Assembly: GCF_020905295.1 (NCBI RefSeq)
Contig: NZ_JAJJMM010000001.1
Coordinates: forward strand, 4,092,001 to 4,156,000
DNA from: Flavobacterium piscisymbiosum
GTDB taxonomy: Bacteria > Bacteroidota > Bacteroidia > Flavobacteriales > Flavobacteriaceae
DNA length: 64,000 nt
Direction: 5' to 3'
Position 1 is the first letter of the stretch, and every line of letters starts with the position of its first letter. The translations under genes and the position numbers were made by a program. The notes under the pieces were generated by a model. The model saw only the letters and a program-made list of their open reading frames with translations, had not been told where the DNA came from and searched no databases. Of the stretch, positions 26,048 to 32,821 are shown piece by piece.

Positions 26048-26527
26048 TTAATTCTCTTTATTTTCGTGATCTTCATCAAATTTAATAGAGTCTGTCTTTA
26101 TAGTTTTTAAAATAGATTCTATTTTTTTTCTCCGTGACTCTACATATTCCTTTTTATAAATAAGATAAATACTATCCTTCTCTCTTTCTAGTTTAAAATA
26201 TTTCGTAGAGGTAGCTCTAGTGGTGTAATTCCAAACCATATTCATGTCGTTTAGAAATTTATTTCGAACATAAATAACTCCATTTTCTTCAATATAATCC
26301 ACTCTAGAATCATCCAAAACCCATTTTATATTCTTGTAGTAGCTTGGAGAAATCTCATTTGGCTTGGCAAATTTGTAAAGATCATTGTCAAAAAATATTA
26401 TTTGACGGGTATATTTTTCTTCAGCTGAAATTACAGGCTTAAGTTCGACGTATCTATTTTCCCAATAAAAGTAAGCCGAAAGCAAAAGAATTAGAGTCGC
26501 TAAGGTTATGTATATCTTTTTTTTCAT
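26048..26527 (-). CDS. Hypothetical membrane-anchored protein, 159 residues
   Basis: Not recognised. An N-terminal signal anchor (KIYITLATLILLLSAYFYW, residues 4-22) is followed by a Lys/Glu/Tyr-rich periplasmic domain with several predicted strands. A charged C-terminal helix (YIESR-type, KKIESILKTIKTDS) ends the protein. It is convergent with the DUF4833 gene with only 9 nt between stops. Nothing links it to a known family. Confidence 0.58.
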   Translation of the reverse strand: MKKKIYITLATLILLLSAYFYWENRYVELKPVISAEEKYTRQIIFFDNDLYKFAKPNEISPSYYKNIKWVLDDSRVDYIEENGVIYVRNKFLNDMNMVWNYTTRATSTKYFKLEREKDSIYLIYKKEYVESRRKKIESILKTIKTDSIKFDEDHENKEN

Positions 26528-26670
26528 AATTCTATTTTAATTTTAGTTTTAAATCTCCTGAAGAATTAAATTGAAAGGTTAAATTGAAGTTTTGTTTCCA
26601 CTGACTTCGCATGTCAAACGGTTTGGCTCCGCAATATTTTTTGACTAATAAAGCGTCTGAATCTCCAATG

Positions 26671-27517
26671 TTACCGTTAGCGCAGATTTGCAATCTGTGC
26701 TCGCATAGAAGAGTAAATACAAAGGTTAAGCATTTAAAATAAGTACAACAAAACAACATCTAAATCATTTTCTAATCCTGAATAATTCCTTGCTGAACTA
26801 AAATAATAATCTTCAGCCGAACTAACAGTTTTATCTTTTACGGGATTATTATGGATGTAATCTATTTTTTGTTTAATAAATTTATTGCTGTAAATATGTT
26901 CCGCATGATAACCATTTTGCCAAACTTTATAATTCTGATCCTTTTTTAAATGCTCACATGACTTTTGAAAATATTCCAGCATCCATTCTCTTCTGCTTTT
27001 TTCAGGTTCATTTATTATAGTCTGTATCATTTTTTTTGATGTAAATTTTTTAAAATCTCTAATAATATCAGATAATATAAAACCATTCGTCCCTTTGCAG
27101 AGTAAATGAATATGGCTGCTCATAATGCAATAGGCATAAATTTCTAAACCTTTATTTTCCTGACAATATTTTAAAGCATTTATTAAAATATTTTTTTGAT
27201 TTAGTCTGGTGAATATATCTATCCATCCTACAGCAGTTATAGTTATGAAATATGCTTCCTCAGTGGTTGTTGCTTTGTATTTTGTCGACACCTTCTTTTT
27301 TCCTACAAAAATAAAAAGTATACTGGAAAATTTTACTTTTTATTTATGGGTTTTTAAAGGAATTAATTTGCGGGCACAAATTGCAAATCTGCGATATTGT
27401 TGCGGAAATATATCTGCAATAACGTTTTTTTTACAAAGAGAACTAACCAAACCAATCTTTGCGTGCACGGATTGCAAATCCGCGCTATCGTTGCCGAGAT
27501 AAATCAGTGCGATCGGG
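26671..27517. mobile_element. RAYT/REP unit A
   Basis: A transposase gene with REP palindromes on both sides: GCGCAGATTTGCAATCTGTGC at 26680-26700 on the downstream side, and the GCAC...GCGC palindromes at 27372-27393 and 27465-27485 on the upstream side. The whole unit is nearly identical to 30318-31171, including non-coding flanks. The small open frame at 26532-26759 is only the translated flank. Confidence 0.72.
26734..27291 (-). CDS. REP-associated tyrosine transposase (RAYT), copy A
   Basis: A 185-residue Y1/HUH-fold transposase of the IS200-like RAYT branch. The metal-binding HUH pair is His60-x-His62 in MSSHIHLLCKG, and the catalytic tyrosine is expected near Tyr145 in IDYIHNNPVKDK, the usual RAYT signature. 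These single-copy-like transposases act on REP palindromes in single-stranded DNA. This copy differs from copy B essentially by one extra codon (EPEKSRRE against EPESRRE). Both frames are intact and may be active. Confidence 0.9.
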   Translation of the reverse strand: MSTKYKATTTEEAYFITITAVGWIDIFTRLNQKNILINALKYCQENKGLEIYAYCIMSSHIHLLCKGTNGFILSDIIRDFKKFTSKKMIQTIINEPEKSRREWMLEYFQKSCEHLKKDQNYKVWQNGYHAEHIYSNKFIKQKIDYIHNNPVKDKTVSSAEDYYFSSARNYSGLENDLDVVLLYLF

Positions 27518-27739
27518 TTATCAGGTCATCAAAGCATCAAGACCAACGATATTTGCACCATGTTAGTACGAAAAGTATTCAATAAATGAAAAGCCCGTTT
27601 GATAATTTATGAAATAAAAATCCTATTTTTGAAAGATAATGAATACTAGTATTTATCATGCATATCGACCAAATTTAGAGTATATAAGTCGGATATCGTT
27701 AGGCATATAATAAGTTAGCTGTTATTTAAAACTGAAATT
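27518..27739. other. Spacer before the HEPN-like gene
   Basis: No gene is seen. The sequence ends with a CGTTAGGCAT junction at 27697-27706, resembling the 3' core of integron cassettes (GTTRRRY, here GTTAGGC). A TATATAAG-rich stretch just upstream may serve as promoter. Confidence 0.35.
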
Positions 27740-28351
27740 ATGAATAAATTTATCGATGAATTTAATGGCTCAATTGAGCGAATTAAAAATAATTTTTACT
27801 TTAGTTTTTTATCATTGAACTTTATTAATCAAAGACCATTTCATAATGATATTGTTTTAGCTTCAGGCTTGACTAATAATATTATGAGTGCTGCTTCAAT
27901 TAATAACTTTGATTTAGACGGGGTAAATGAATATGGAAATTCAATAAGAAGGCACTATTTAAATGATTTAGTAATTGCATATGAAAGGTATGCTATGTCA
28001 ATGATTGCATCACACCAAAATGGACAGACAATAACAGAACCTGCCACACTTAACAACAGAACTCTTGGGGCTCACCTTTTTGAACAATTACCAAATATTT
28101 TCTCAATGGATGAATTAAATTTTTTAGTGCAATTGAGACGCTTAAGAAACTCAATAGTTCACTATAATGGAAATTATTCAGCAACAAATCTTTTGGACTA
28201 TTCATTCGGAACAAATATCTATAATTCCAATGGCCAAGAAGGTCAACCAATTTCAATTGAATTTGATAATATCATTTGGATTAATAGTGAACTAAAAACA
28301 ATTGTAACGAACGGAAATAACAATTATTTTATGCAATATCCGACATCATAA
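27740..28351 (+). CDS. HEPN-like hypothetical protein
   Basis: A 203-residue, largely helical protein without signal peptide. RRLRNSIVHYNG contains Arg136-x4-His141, the R-x4-6-H motif of the HEPN superfamily. The long helix before it (LVIAYERYAMSMIASHQ, with an acidic residue) matches the typical HEPN arrangement. HEPN proteins are often RNases or structural partners in toxin-antitoxin, Abi and other defence systems; many HEPN-like genes of this size in Bacteroidota have no assigned role. No nucleotidyltransferase partner is next to it. The motif is seen; family membership is likely but not proven. It stands within a RAYT-bracketed accessory segment. Confidence 0.55.
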   Translation: MNKFIDEFNGSIERIKNNFYFSFLSLNFINQRPFHNDIVLASGLTNNIMSAASINNFDLDGVNEYGNSIRRHYLNDLVIAYERYAMSMIASHQNGQTITEPATLNNRTLGAHLFEQLPNIFSMDELNFLVQLRRLRNSIVHYNGNYSATNLLDYSFGTNIYNSNGQEGQPISIEFDNIIWINSELKTIVTNGNNNYFMQYPTS

Positions 28352-28356
28352 ACAAT

Positions 28357-28490
28357 AGCTAACAGTTACTACAACGTATTTGGGCAATTGGCTTGAAGTT
28401 GATTTTGTATTTGGAGTGATTTGGCAAACCCGAAGAATGGGCTTAATTTAGTCTCAAACCCGCTCTAGCGCCAGAACGTTATATGGCATA
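28357..28490. other. Imperfect palindromic junction between two orphan genes
   Basis: TACAACGT (28370-28377) and ACGTTATA (28476-28483) form inverted ends of an approximately 115-nt sequence beginning 6 nt after the HEPN-like stop, with an ATGGCAT tail like the CGTTAGGCAT in front of that gene. The layout resembles a gene cassette recombination site, but the integron RYYYAAC/GTTRRRY core is not fully matched. Confidence 0.3.
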
Positions 28491-28533
28491 GCCTCAAATG
28501 AAAGCTTTAAAATTTGATTAAATAAAAATTGAA

Positions 28534-28890
28534 ATGGATTTAGAAATTTTAAAAAAGTATAATATTAAATTCGAGAATTCATCCGAATTTGGAAAATTGA
28601 TGTTTTCTCCTATTTTAATTCTAAACCAATTTGCTGTCGACACAATTACTCAGTATGATATAATTGACACAATTGAAGGATTAAATTCAGTTTTAAAAAG
28701 AGACGTTTTAAATTTATCTTTTTCAACAGATTCTTTTGTCACGTTGGATGTGGAAAAAGAAATTACCAAATTTTATGATCATCCCGAATTCATTAAAAAT
28801 AATAATGTTCTTTTTTCTTTGCCTACAAATGACTTAAAAGAAATTATATTGTCGTGGAAAGAATATTTAGAACTAGACTATCGTTGCTGA
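28534..28890 (+). CDS. Hypothetical protein with REP-derived C-terminus
   Basis: Not recognised. This is a 118-residue cytosolic protein with mixed helix/strand content (KYNIKFENSSEFGKLMF, TLDVEKEITKFYD, NDLKEIILSWKEYLEL). The last four residues and the stop codon (DYRC, stop) are encoded by a REP fragment starting at 28878, CTATCGTTGCTGA. The original C-terminus may therefore have been replaced by REP insertion, or the gene may tolerate it. The start follows a cassette-like junction by 44 nt. Confidence 0.5.
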   Translation: MDLEILKKYNIKFENSSEFGKLMFSPILILNQFAVDTITQYDIIDTIEGLNSVLKRDVLNLSFSTDSFVTLDVEKEITKFYDHPEFIKNNNVLFSLPTNDLKEIILSWKEYLELDYRC

Positions 28891-28916
28891 GATAAATCTG
28901 CGCGATCGGAGTACAA
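28878..28916. repeat. Partial REP element
   Basis: CTATCGTTGCTGAGATAAAT and the following CTGCGCGATC match the outer end of the RAYT units at 31140-31171 almost base for base. The inner palindrome GCACGGATTGCAAATCCGCG is missing, so this is a half element without a transposase. Confidence 0.67.
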
Positions 28917-29042
28917 AAAAAAACATTTTGTAAGAAATAGCATTTTAATTTTGTAACCTCGAATGGAAACAAATCTTATGTGTAATGTGTTGTAAATCAA
29001 TTTTGGTATTAATCTATTGGAAAGTTTATGGGAAGTTAAATA

Positions 29043-29900
29043 TTAATAAAAATTGTTTTTATATAAATATGATCTAAAAATATCTTCATGAATCTGTAAA
29101 GGAAACTGAAAATAGTTTAACTTTTGCCTTGGGCGTAGAAGATAAAAGTTATCAATATCAATTTTTGTTTTGTCATGTTTAAAATAATAGCCTTTTAATC
29201 TAAATGCATAAAATGAATAAAATGAAGTATCTTTTGGAATAGTAATAGTGTTAGATAGTTCTTCATTTGTTTGTATTATTTGTCCTCTATACAAAATATT
29301 TATATTACGTTTTATTGTATAAATATTGGAATTTGGACTAACAGCAAAGATATCTACAGTAATGTTTGTATTATAACTATCAGCTTTTTTACATATTAAA
29401 GTAAATTTAACGGAGTAAGTTTTTTTAAAGTATGAACTATCTACTATTTGCAAATTTGAGAAGCTAAGTATGGGAGGTTCTCCATTAATTATTGTAGTTT
29501 TTACGGAATCTTTTAATTTGATGACTTGATTCTTAATAGTGTCGTACTGTAAGCCTTGTTTTTTAAATGCTAATGAAAGACCATCAAAAAGCTGGTCTGT
29601 AGCATTTTTAACACCTGCTTTAATTTCTTTTGCTCTTAATGTTTCTTTATCACTTAACTTTTTATCATTATCCTTTGAAACGTTTCTATTGTTTATATCT
29701 TGCAAAAAAAGTGTCAAAGCAACAAGAAGACCAAAACCAATTGCTTGTTTACCTCTAGGGGTGTACCTTTTCCACTTGTACCATTTATATCTATGATCTG
29801 TTAAACTTCCCTTTGCCGTTATCATTGTTAAAACAAATGTAAAAAACGCAATTATAGCAACATAGTAATAATTTTCAATAATAGGTAGTTTTTCTAACAT
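29043..29900 (-). CDS. Hypothetical inner-membrane protein, 285 residues
   Basis: Not recognised. There are two N-terminal membrane helices (YYYVAIIAFFTFVLTMITA, about 11-29; QAIGFGLLVALTLFLQD, about 53-69) separated by a basic loop. A Lys-rich helical stretch (KDNDKKLSDKETLRAKEIKA) follows, which may be coiled-coil, and then a beta-rich C-terminal domain of about 150 residues (SVKFTLICKKADSYNTNITVDIF). The topology suggests an envelope protein with a sensory or binding domain. It is the third gene between the two RAYT units and is on the opposite strand to the other two. Confidence 0.62.
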   Translation of the reverse strand: MLEKLPIIENYYYVAIIAFFTFVLTMITAKGSLTDHRYKWYKWKRYTPRGKQAIGFGLLVALTLFLQDINNRNVSKDNDKKLSDKETLRAKEIKAGVKNATDQLFDGLSLAFKKQGLQYDTIKNQVIKLKDSVKTTIINGEPPILSFSNLQIVDSSYFKKTYSVKFTLICKKADSYNTNITVDIFAVSPNSNIYTIKRNINILYRGQIIQTNEELSNTITIPKDTSFYSFYAFRLKGYYFKHDKTKIDIDNFYLLRPRQKLNYFQFPLQIHEDIFRSYLYKNNFY

Positions 29901-30317
29901 AGTCTAAAAATATGGTTATAAGAAGATACTAATTTCTTTTTAGTTGTTGAATTAATTTGTTATCAAATTTCCTAATTGATTTTCACTTTAATAAAATTAA
30001 AAGTAATCCTTTTATTTAATGATTCCCGAATTTATTATTTGGGAAGATTTTGGAAAATTGAGAATCACATTTTCTATAAAATAATTTTCCGTATTCTATG
30101 AGTTGGACATTTTTTTCAAAGAGCTTTCTATGTTTGCAATTTTTTTATAAACTTCCCATATTAAAAATATTATGAAGTTTGTGGGGGTAATAAGATTATA
30201 GATGTCTAATAAAGTTTCTTGATTTAAAACCCGCTCTCCAAAGCCTTTGCTAAGAAAAGCTCCGCAAATGTCTCTAGACTTCGCGCAATTTTTTTGTTTC
30301 TTAAAAATTATAAATTC
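29901..30317. other. Intergenic stretch before RAYT unit B
   Basis: No convincing gene. A 106-codon open frame at 30096-30416 runs from the RAYT flank through the REP palindrome and is not protein-like. A -7-like promoter for the membrane protein gene may lie near 29905-29950. Confidence 0.4.
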
Positions 30318-31171
30318 GTTACCCGTTAGCGCAGATTTGCAATCTGTGCCCGCATAGAAGAGTAGAAGAGCAAATACAAAAGTCAAGCATTTAAAATAAG
30401 TACAACAAAACAACATCTAAATCATTTTCTAATCCTGAATAATTCCTTGCTGAACTAAAATAATAATCTTCAGCCGAACTAACAGTTTTATCTTTTACGG
30501 GATTATTATGGATGTAATCTATTTTTTGTTTAATAAATTTATTGCTGTAAATATGTTCCGCATGATAACCATTTTGCCAAACTTTATAATTCTGATCCTT
30601 TTTTAAATGCTCACATGACTTTTGAAAATATTCCAGCATCCATTCTCTTCTGCTTTCAGGTTCATTTATTATAGTCTGTATCATTTTTTTTGATGTAAAT
30701 TTTTTAAAATCTCTAATAATATCAGATAATATAAAACCATTCGTCCCTTTGCAGAGTAAATGAATATGGCTGCTCATAATGCAATAGGCATAAATTTCTA
30801 AACCTTTATTTTCCTGACAATATTTTAAAGCATTTATTAAAATATTTTTTTGATTTAGTCTGGTAAATATATCTATCCATCCTACAGCAGTTATAGTTAT
30901 GAAATATGCTTCCTCAGTTGTTGTTGCTTTGTATTTTGTCGACACGTTCTTTTTTCCTACAAAAATAAAAAGTATAATGAAAAGTTTTACTTTTTATTTA
31001 TAGGTTTTTGAAGCAATTATTTTGCGGTCACAGATTGCAAATCTGCGATATCGTTGCGGAAATAAATTTGCGCTAACGTTTTTTTTACAAAGAGAACTAA
31101 CCAAACCAATCTTTACGTGCACGGATTGCAAATCCGCGCTATCGTTGCTGAGATAAATCTGCGCGATCTGG
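30318..31171. mobile_element. RAYT/REP unit B
   Basis: Near-identical to 26671-27517 in the same orientation. REP palindromes are at 30329-30349, 31027-31047 and 31119-31139. Differences are small indels (one codon in the gene and a few bases in the flanks) and scattered substitutions, pointing to recent duplication or gene conversion. Confidence 0.72.
30391..30945 (-). CDS. REP-associated tyrosine transposase (RAYT), copy B
   Basis: 184 residues, identical to copy A apart from one missing Lys codon near residue 98. The HUH motif SSHIHLL and the YIHNNPV tyrosine are intact. The two copies are in direct orientation 3.65 kb apart, so homologous recombination between them could delete the intervening three genes. 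Confidence 0.9.
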   Translation of the reverse strand: MSTKYKATTTEEAYFITITAVGWIDIFTRLNQKNILINALKYCQENKGLEIYAYCIMSSHIHLLCKGTNGFILSDIIRDFKKFTSKKMIQTIINEPESRREWMLEYFQKSCEHLKKDQNYKVWQNGYHAEHIYSNKFIKQKIDYIHNNPVKDKTVSSAEDYYFSSARNYSGLENDLDVVLLYLF

Positions 31172-31288
31172 GTACAAGTAGAAGATTAATGTAATCAATA
31201 GCGAAAATAAAGATTTATAAAATGAAAATCAGTCAGTAAATAGTTTTGGAATTACTTTTTAATGTTTGAGTTATTTTTATGATATAAA

Positions 31289-31322
31289 AAATGGCGCCAA
31301 TTGTCTTCAATTGGCGCCATTT
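31289..31322 (-). terminator. Perfect 15-bp hairpin, terminator of the SDR gene
   Basis: AAATGGCGCCAATTG pairs perfectly with CAATTGGCGCCATTT around TCTT. Read leftwards it is followed by TTTTTTATATC, so it suits transcripts of the SDR at 31436-32179. A dispersed repeat copy lies between the stop codon and this hairpin. Confidence 0.7.
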
Positions 31323-31327
31323 GGCTG

Positions 31328-31410
31328 TGGTGACCACGACGGAACAAATTTCTATAAATTTAATGGAAGATTTGAAGAGATTGGCGTATTTTATGCAGAG
31401 TCTGAGATCG
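31328..31410 (+). repeat. Six-copy dispersed repeat, copy 1 (truncated)
   Basis: Shares ACAAATTTCTATAAATTT and ATGGAAGATTTGAAGAGATT with the copies at 32729, 52543, 56190, 58858 and 61900, then diverges after about 80 nt. It lacks the 3' half that contains GATGTCCTGTTGGGGATTG in the full copies. Confidence 0.75.
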
Positions 31411-31435
31411 GGTCATTTAGCAGCTGGCAATGAAT

Positions 31436-32179
31436 TTATTTTAGAGCATAATTTATATAACCTCCATCTGCTAACAGCTCTGTTCCGGTAATAAAACTTG
31501 CATCATCTGAAGCAAGAAATAATACTGTTTTTGCGATTTCTGCCGGGTCTCCTAATCTCTGCATTGCAGTAGCATTGGCTAGGAATTCTTTTGCGTCTTC
31601 TGGTACAGCTTTATGAAGTCCCGGTGTAGAAACCGGACCAGGGCTCACAATATTGACACGAATTTTTCTTCCTGCTAATTCGTTTGCAGCGATTTGAGCA
31701 ATTTTATTTAATGCTCCTTTTGTAGCCGAATAAATACTGCTTCCTAAATTTGCGGCCGTTGCAACGGTTGACGAAGTAAAAATTACCGATGAACCTTCTG
31801 CCAGATGAGGAAGCAATTTCTGAAGTGTAAAGAAATGACCTTTTACATTGGTATTAAACTGCGCATCAAAATCAGCCTCCGTTACTTCTTCTATTGAACT
31901 AAATGTTGCTATTCCTGCATTTAAAAAAAGCGTATCCAATTTATTCCCACTTTCTGCAAAAGCTTTTTCTAATAGTGAAAGATCAGATAAGTTTGCTGTA
32001 TCAGCCACGATGGTTTTCAAATTGGGATTGTTAATTTCGTCAGCTGCATTTTTAAGATTTTCGCTGTTTCTTCCGGTGATCCAAACGTTAGCGCCTGATT
32101 TTATGAATTCTTTTGCTGTTGCTAATCCAATTCCTGTAGTTCCTCCTGTTATAAGAACATTTTTATTTGTGAAATTCAT
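31436..32179 (-). CDS. SDR family oxidoreductase under HxlR control
   Basis: A 247-residue classical SDR. The cofactor motif is TGGTTGIG (residues 11-18); LNAG is near 88, and the catalytic Ser and YSATKGALNK are near 136-155. The C-terminal ASFITGTELLADGGY is the usual end of the classical family. The gene is divergent from an HxlR-type regulator with repeated GTTACTTTGTAAC-like sites between them. This arrangement is very common for stress- or quinone-responsive oxidoreductases in Bacteroidota. The physiological substrate cannot be read from the sequence. Confidence 0.9.
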   Translation of the reverse strand: MNFTNKNVLITGGTTGIGLATAKEFIKSGANVWITGRNSENLKNAADEINNPNLKTIVADTANLSDLSLLEKAFAESGNKLDTLFLNAGIATFSSIEEVTEADFDAQFNTNVKGHFFTLQKLLPHLAEGSSVIFTSSTVATAANLGSSIYSATKGALNKIAQIAANELAGRKIRVNIVSPGPVSTPGLHKAVPEDAKEFLANATAMQRLGDPAEIAKTVLFLASDDASFITGTELLADGGYINYALK

Positions 32180-32234
32180 TTTTTCTATATTTTAAATTTA
32201 TACGAGCAAAGTTAATTCAGTTAAGTTTATTTTT

Positions 32235-32282
32235 GTTACTTTGTAACTAAAAGTAACAGTAACGTTTGAGTAACAAAGTAAC
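32235..32282. promoter_or_regulatory. HxlR operator pair
   Basis: GTTACTTTGTAACT (32235-32248) and AGTAACAAAGTAAC (32269-32282) are inverted copies with one mismatch. Each contains a GTTAC/GTAAC dyad, and further GTAAC half-sites lie between. The second ends 2 nt before the regulator start codon, so binding would block both its own expression and the divergent SDR. Confidence 0.6.
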
Positions 32283-32284
32283 TT

Positions 32285-32632
32285 ATGAGTAACGAATGTC
32301 AGGTTGAACACAGAAAAGAGATAATGGCTGTCCATGATACGATGGATATATTGAATGGAAAATGGAAAATTTCTATAATTTCATCGATCTGTTATCATAA
32401 TAAGAGAAGATTTACAGATATTTTGAATGATGTAAACGGGATTTCTAATAAAATGTTAAGCAAGGAATTGAGGGATTTGGAAATAAATAAATTGATTAAA
32501 CGCACAGTTCTCGACACGCAGCCTGTTACAATTCATTATCAGCTGACGGAGTATGGATTGACGTTAAAAACGATCATAAATGATCTTGCAGAATGGGGAA
32601 TAAAACACCGAAAAGTCATTATTGACGGTTAA
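32285..32632 (+). CDS. HxlR-family transcriptional regulator
   Basis: A 115-residue winged-helix protein with the family pattern: Cys near the N-terminus (NECQVEHRKE, Cys5), DTMDILNGKWKISIISSI (helix 2), the recognition helix in RRFTDILNDVNGISNKMLS, and the wing TQPVTIHYQLTEYG. HxlR proteins such as YodB and HypR sense electrophiles or disulfide stress through the N-terminal Cys, so Cys5 may be the sensor here. Its target is most probably the divergent SDR. Confidence 0.91.
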   Translation: MSNECQVEHRKEIMAVHDTMDILNGKWKISIISSICYHNKRRFTDILNDVNGISNKMLSKELRDLEINKLIKRTVLDTQPVTIHYQLTEYGLTLKTIINDLAEWGIKHRKVIIDG

Positions 32633-32690
32633 CAGACATGCTGATTTTTTACTGTAGAATTGGGTTTAATAATTATTTCAATATCATCAA

Positions 32691-32727
32691 AAAAAAATCC
32701 CATTTCGTAAGAAATAGGATTTTTTTT
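32691..32727 (+). terminator. Terminator after the HxlR gene
   Basis: AAAAATCCCATTTC pairs with GAAATAGGATTTTT with one mismatch around a GTAA loop, followed by a T run. It has the same core sequence as the hairpins at 19287 and 61863. Confidence 0.75.
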
Positions 32728-32728
32728 G

Positions 32729-32800
32729 TGACAGGAATAGGACAAATTTTTGTAAAATTTCTATAAAATTTATGGAAGATTTGAAGAGATTGGCGTACTC
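32729..32800 (+). repeat. Six-copy dispersed repeat, copy 2 (truncated)
   Basis: Contains GACAGGAATAGGACAAATTT and ATGGAAGATTTGAAGAGATT followed by GGCGTA, with about 12 nt inserted after ACAAATTTTT. The 3' half is absent. It lies directly after the HxlR terminator hairpin. Confidence 0.75.
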
Positions 32801-32821
32801 CAAAGCAGCGAGAACCTGTTA

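Noticed and set aside
26532..26759. 75-codon frame beside RAYT copy A
   Set aside because: It is the translated flank of the RAYT unit including a REP palindrome; the same flank with indels appears beside copy B, giving a different peptide.
30096..30416. 106-codon frame beside RAYT copy B
   Set aside because: It runs through the REP and non-homologous spacer; only the first residues match the copy A frame because the DNA flank is duplicated.
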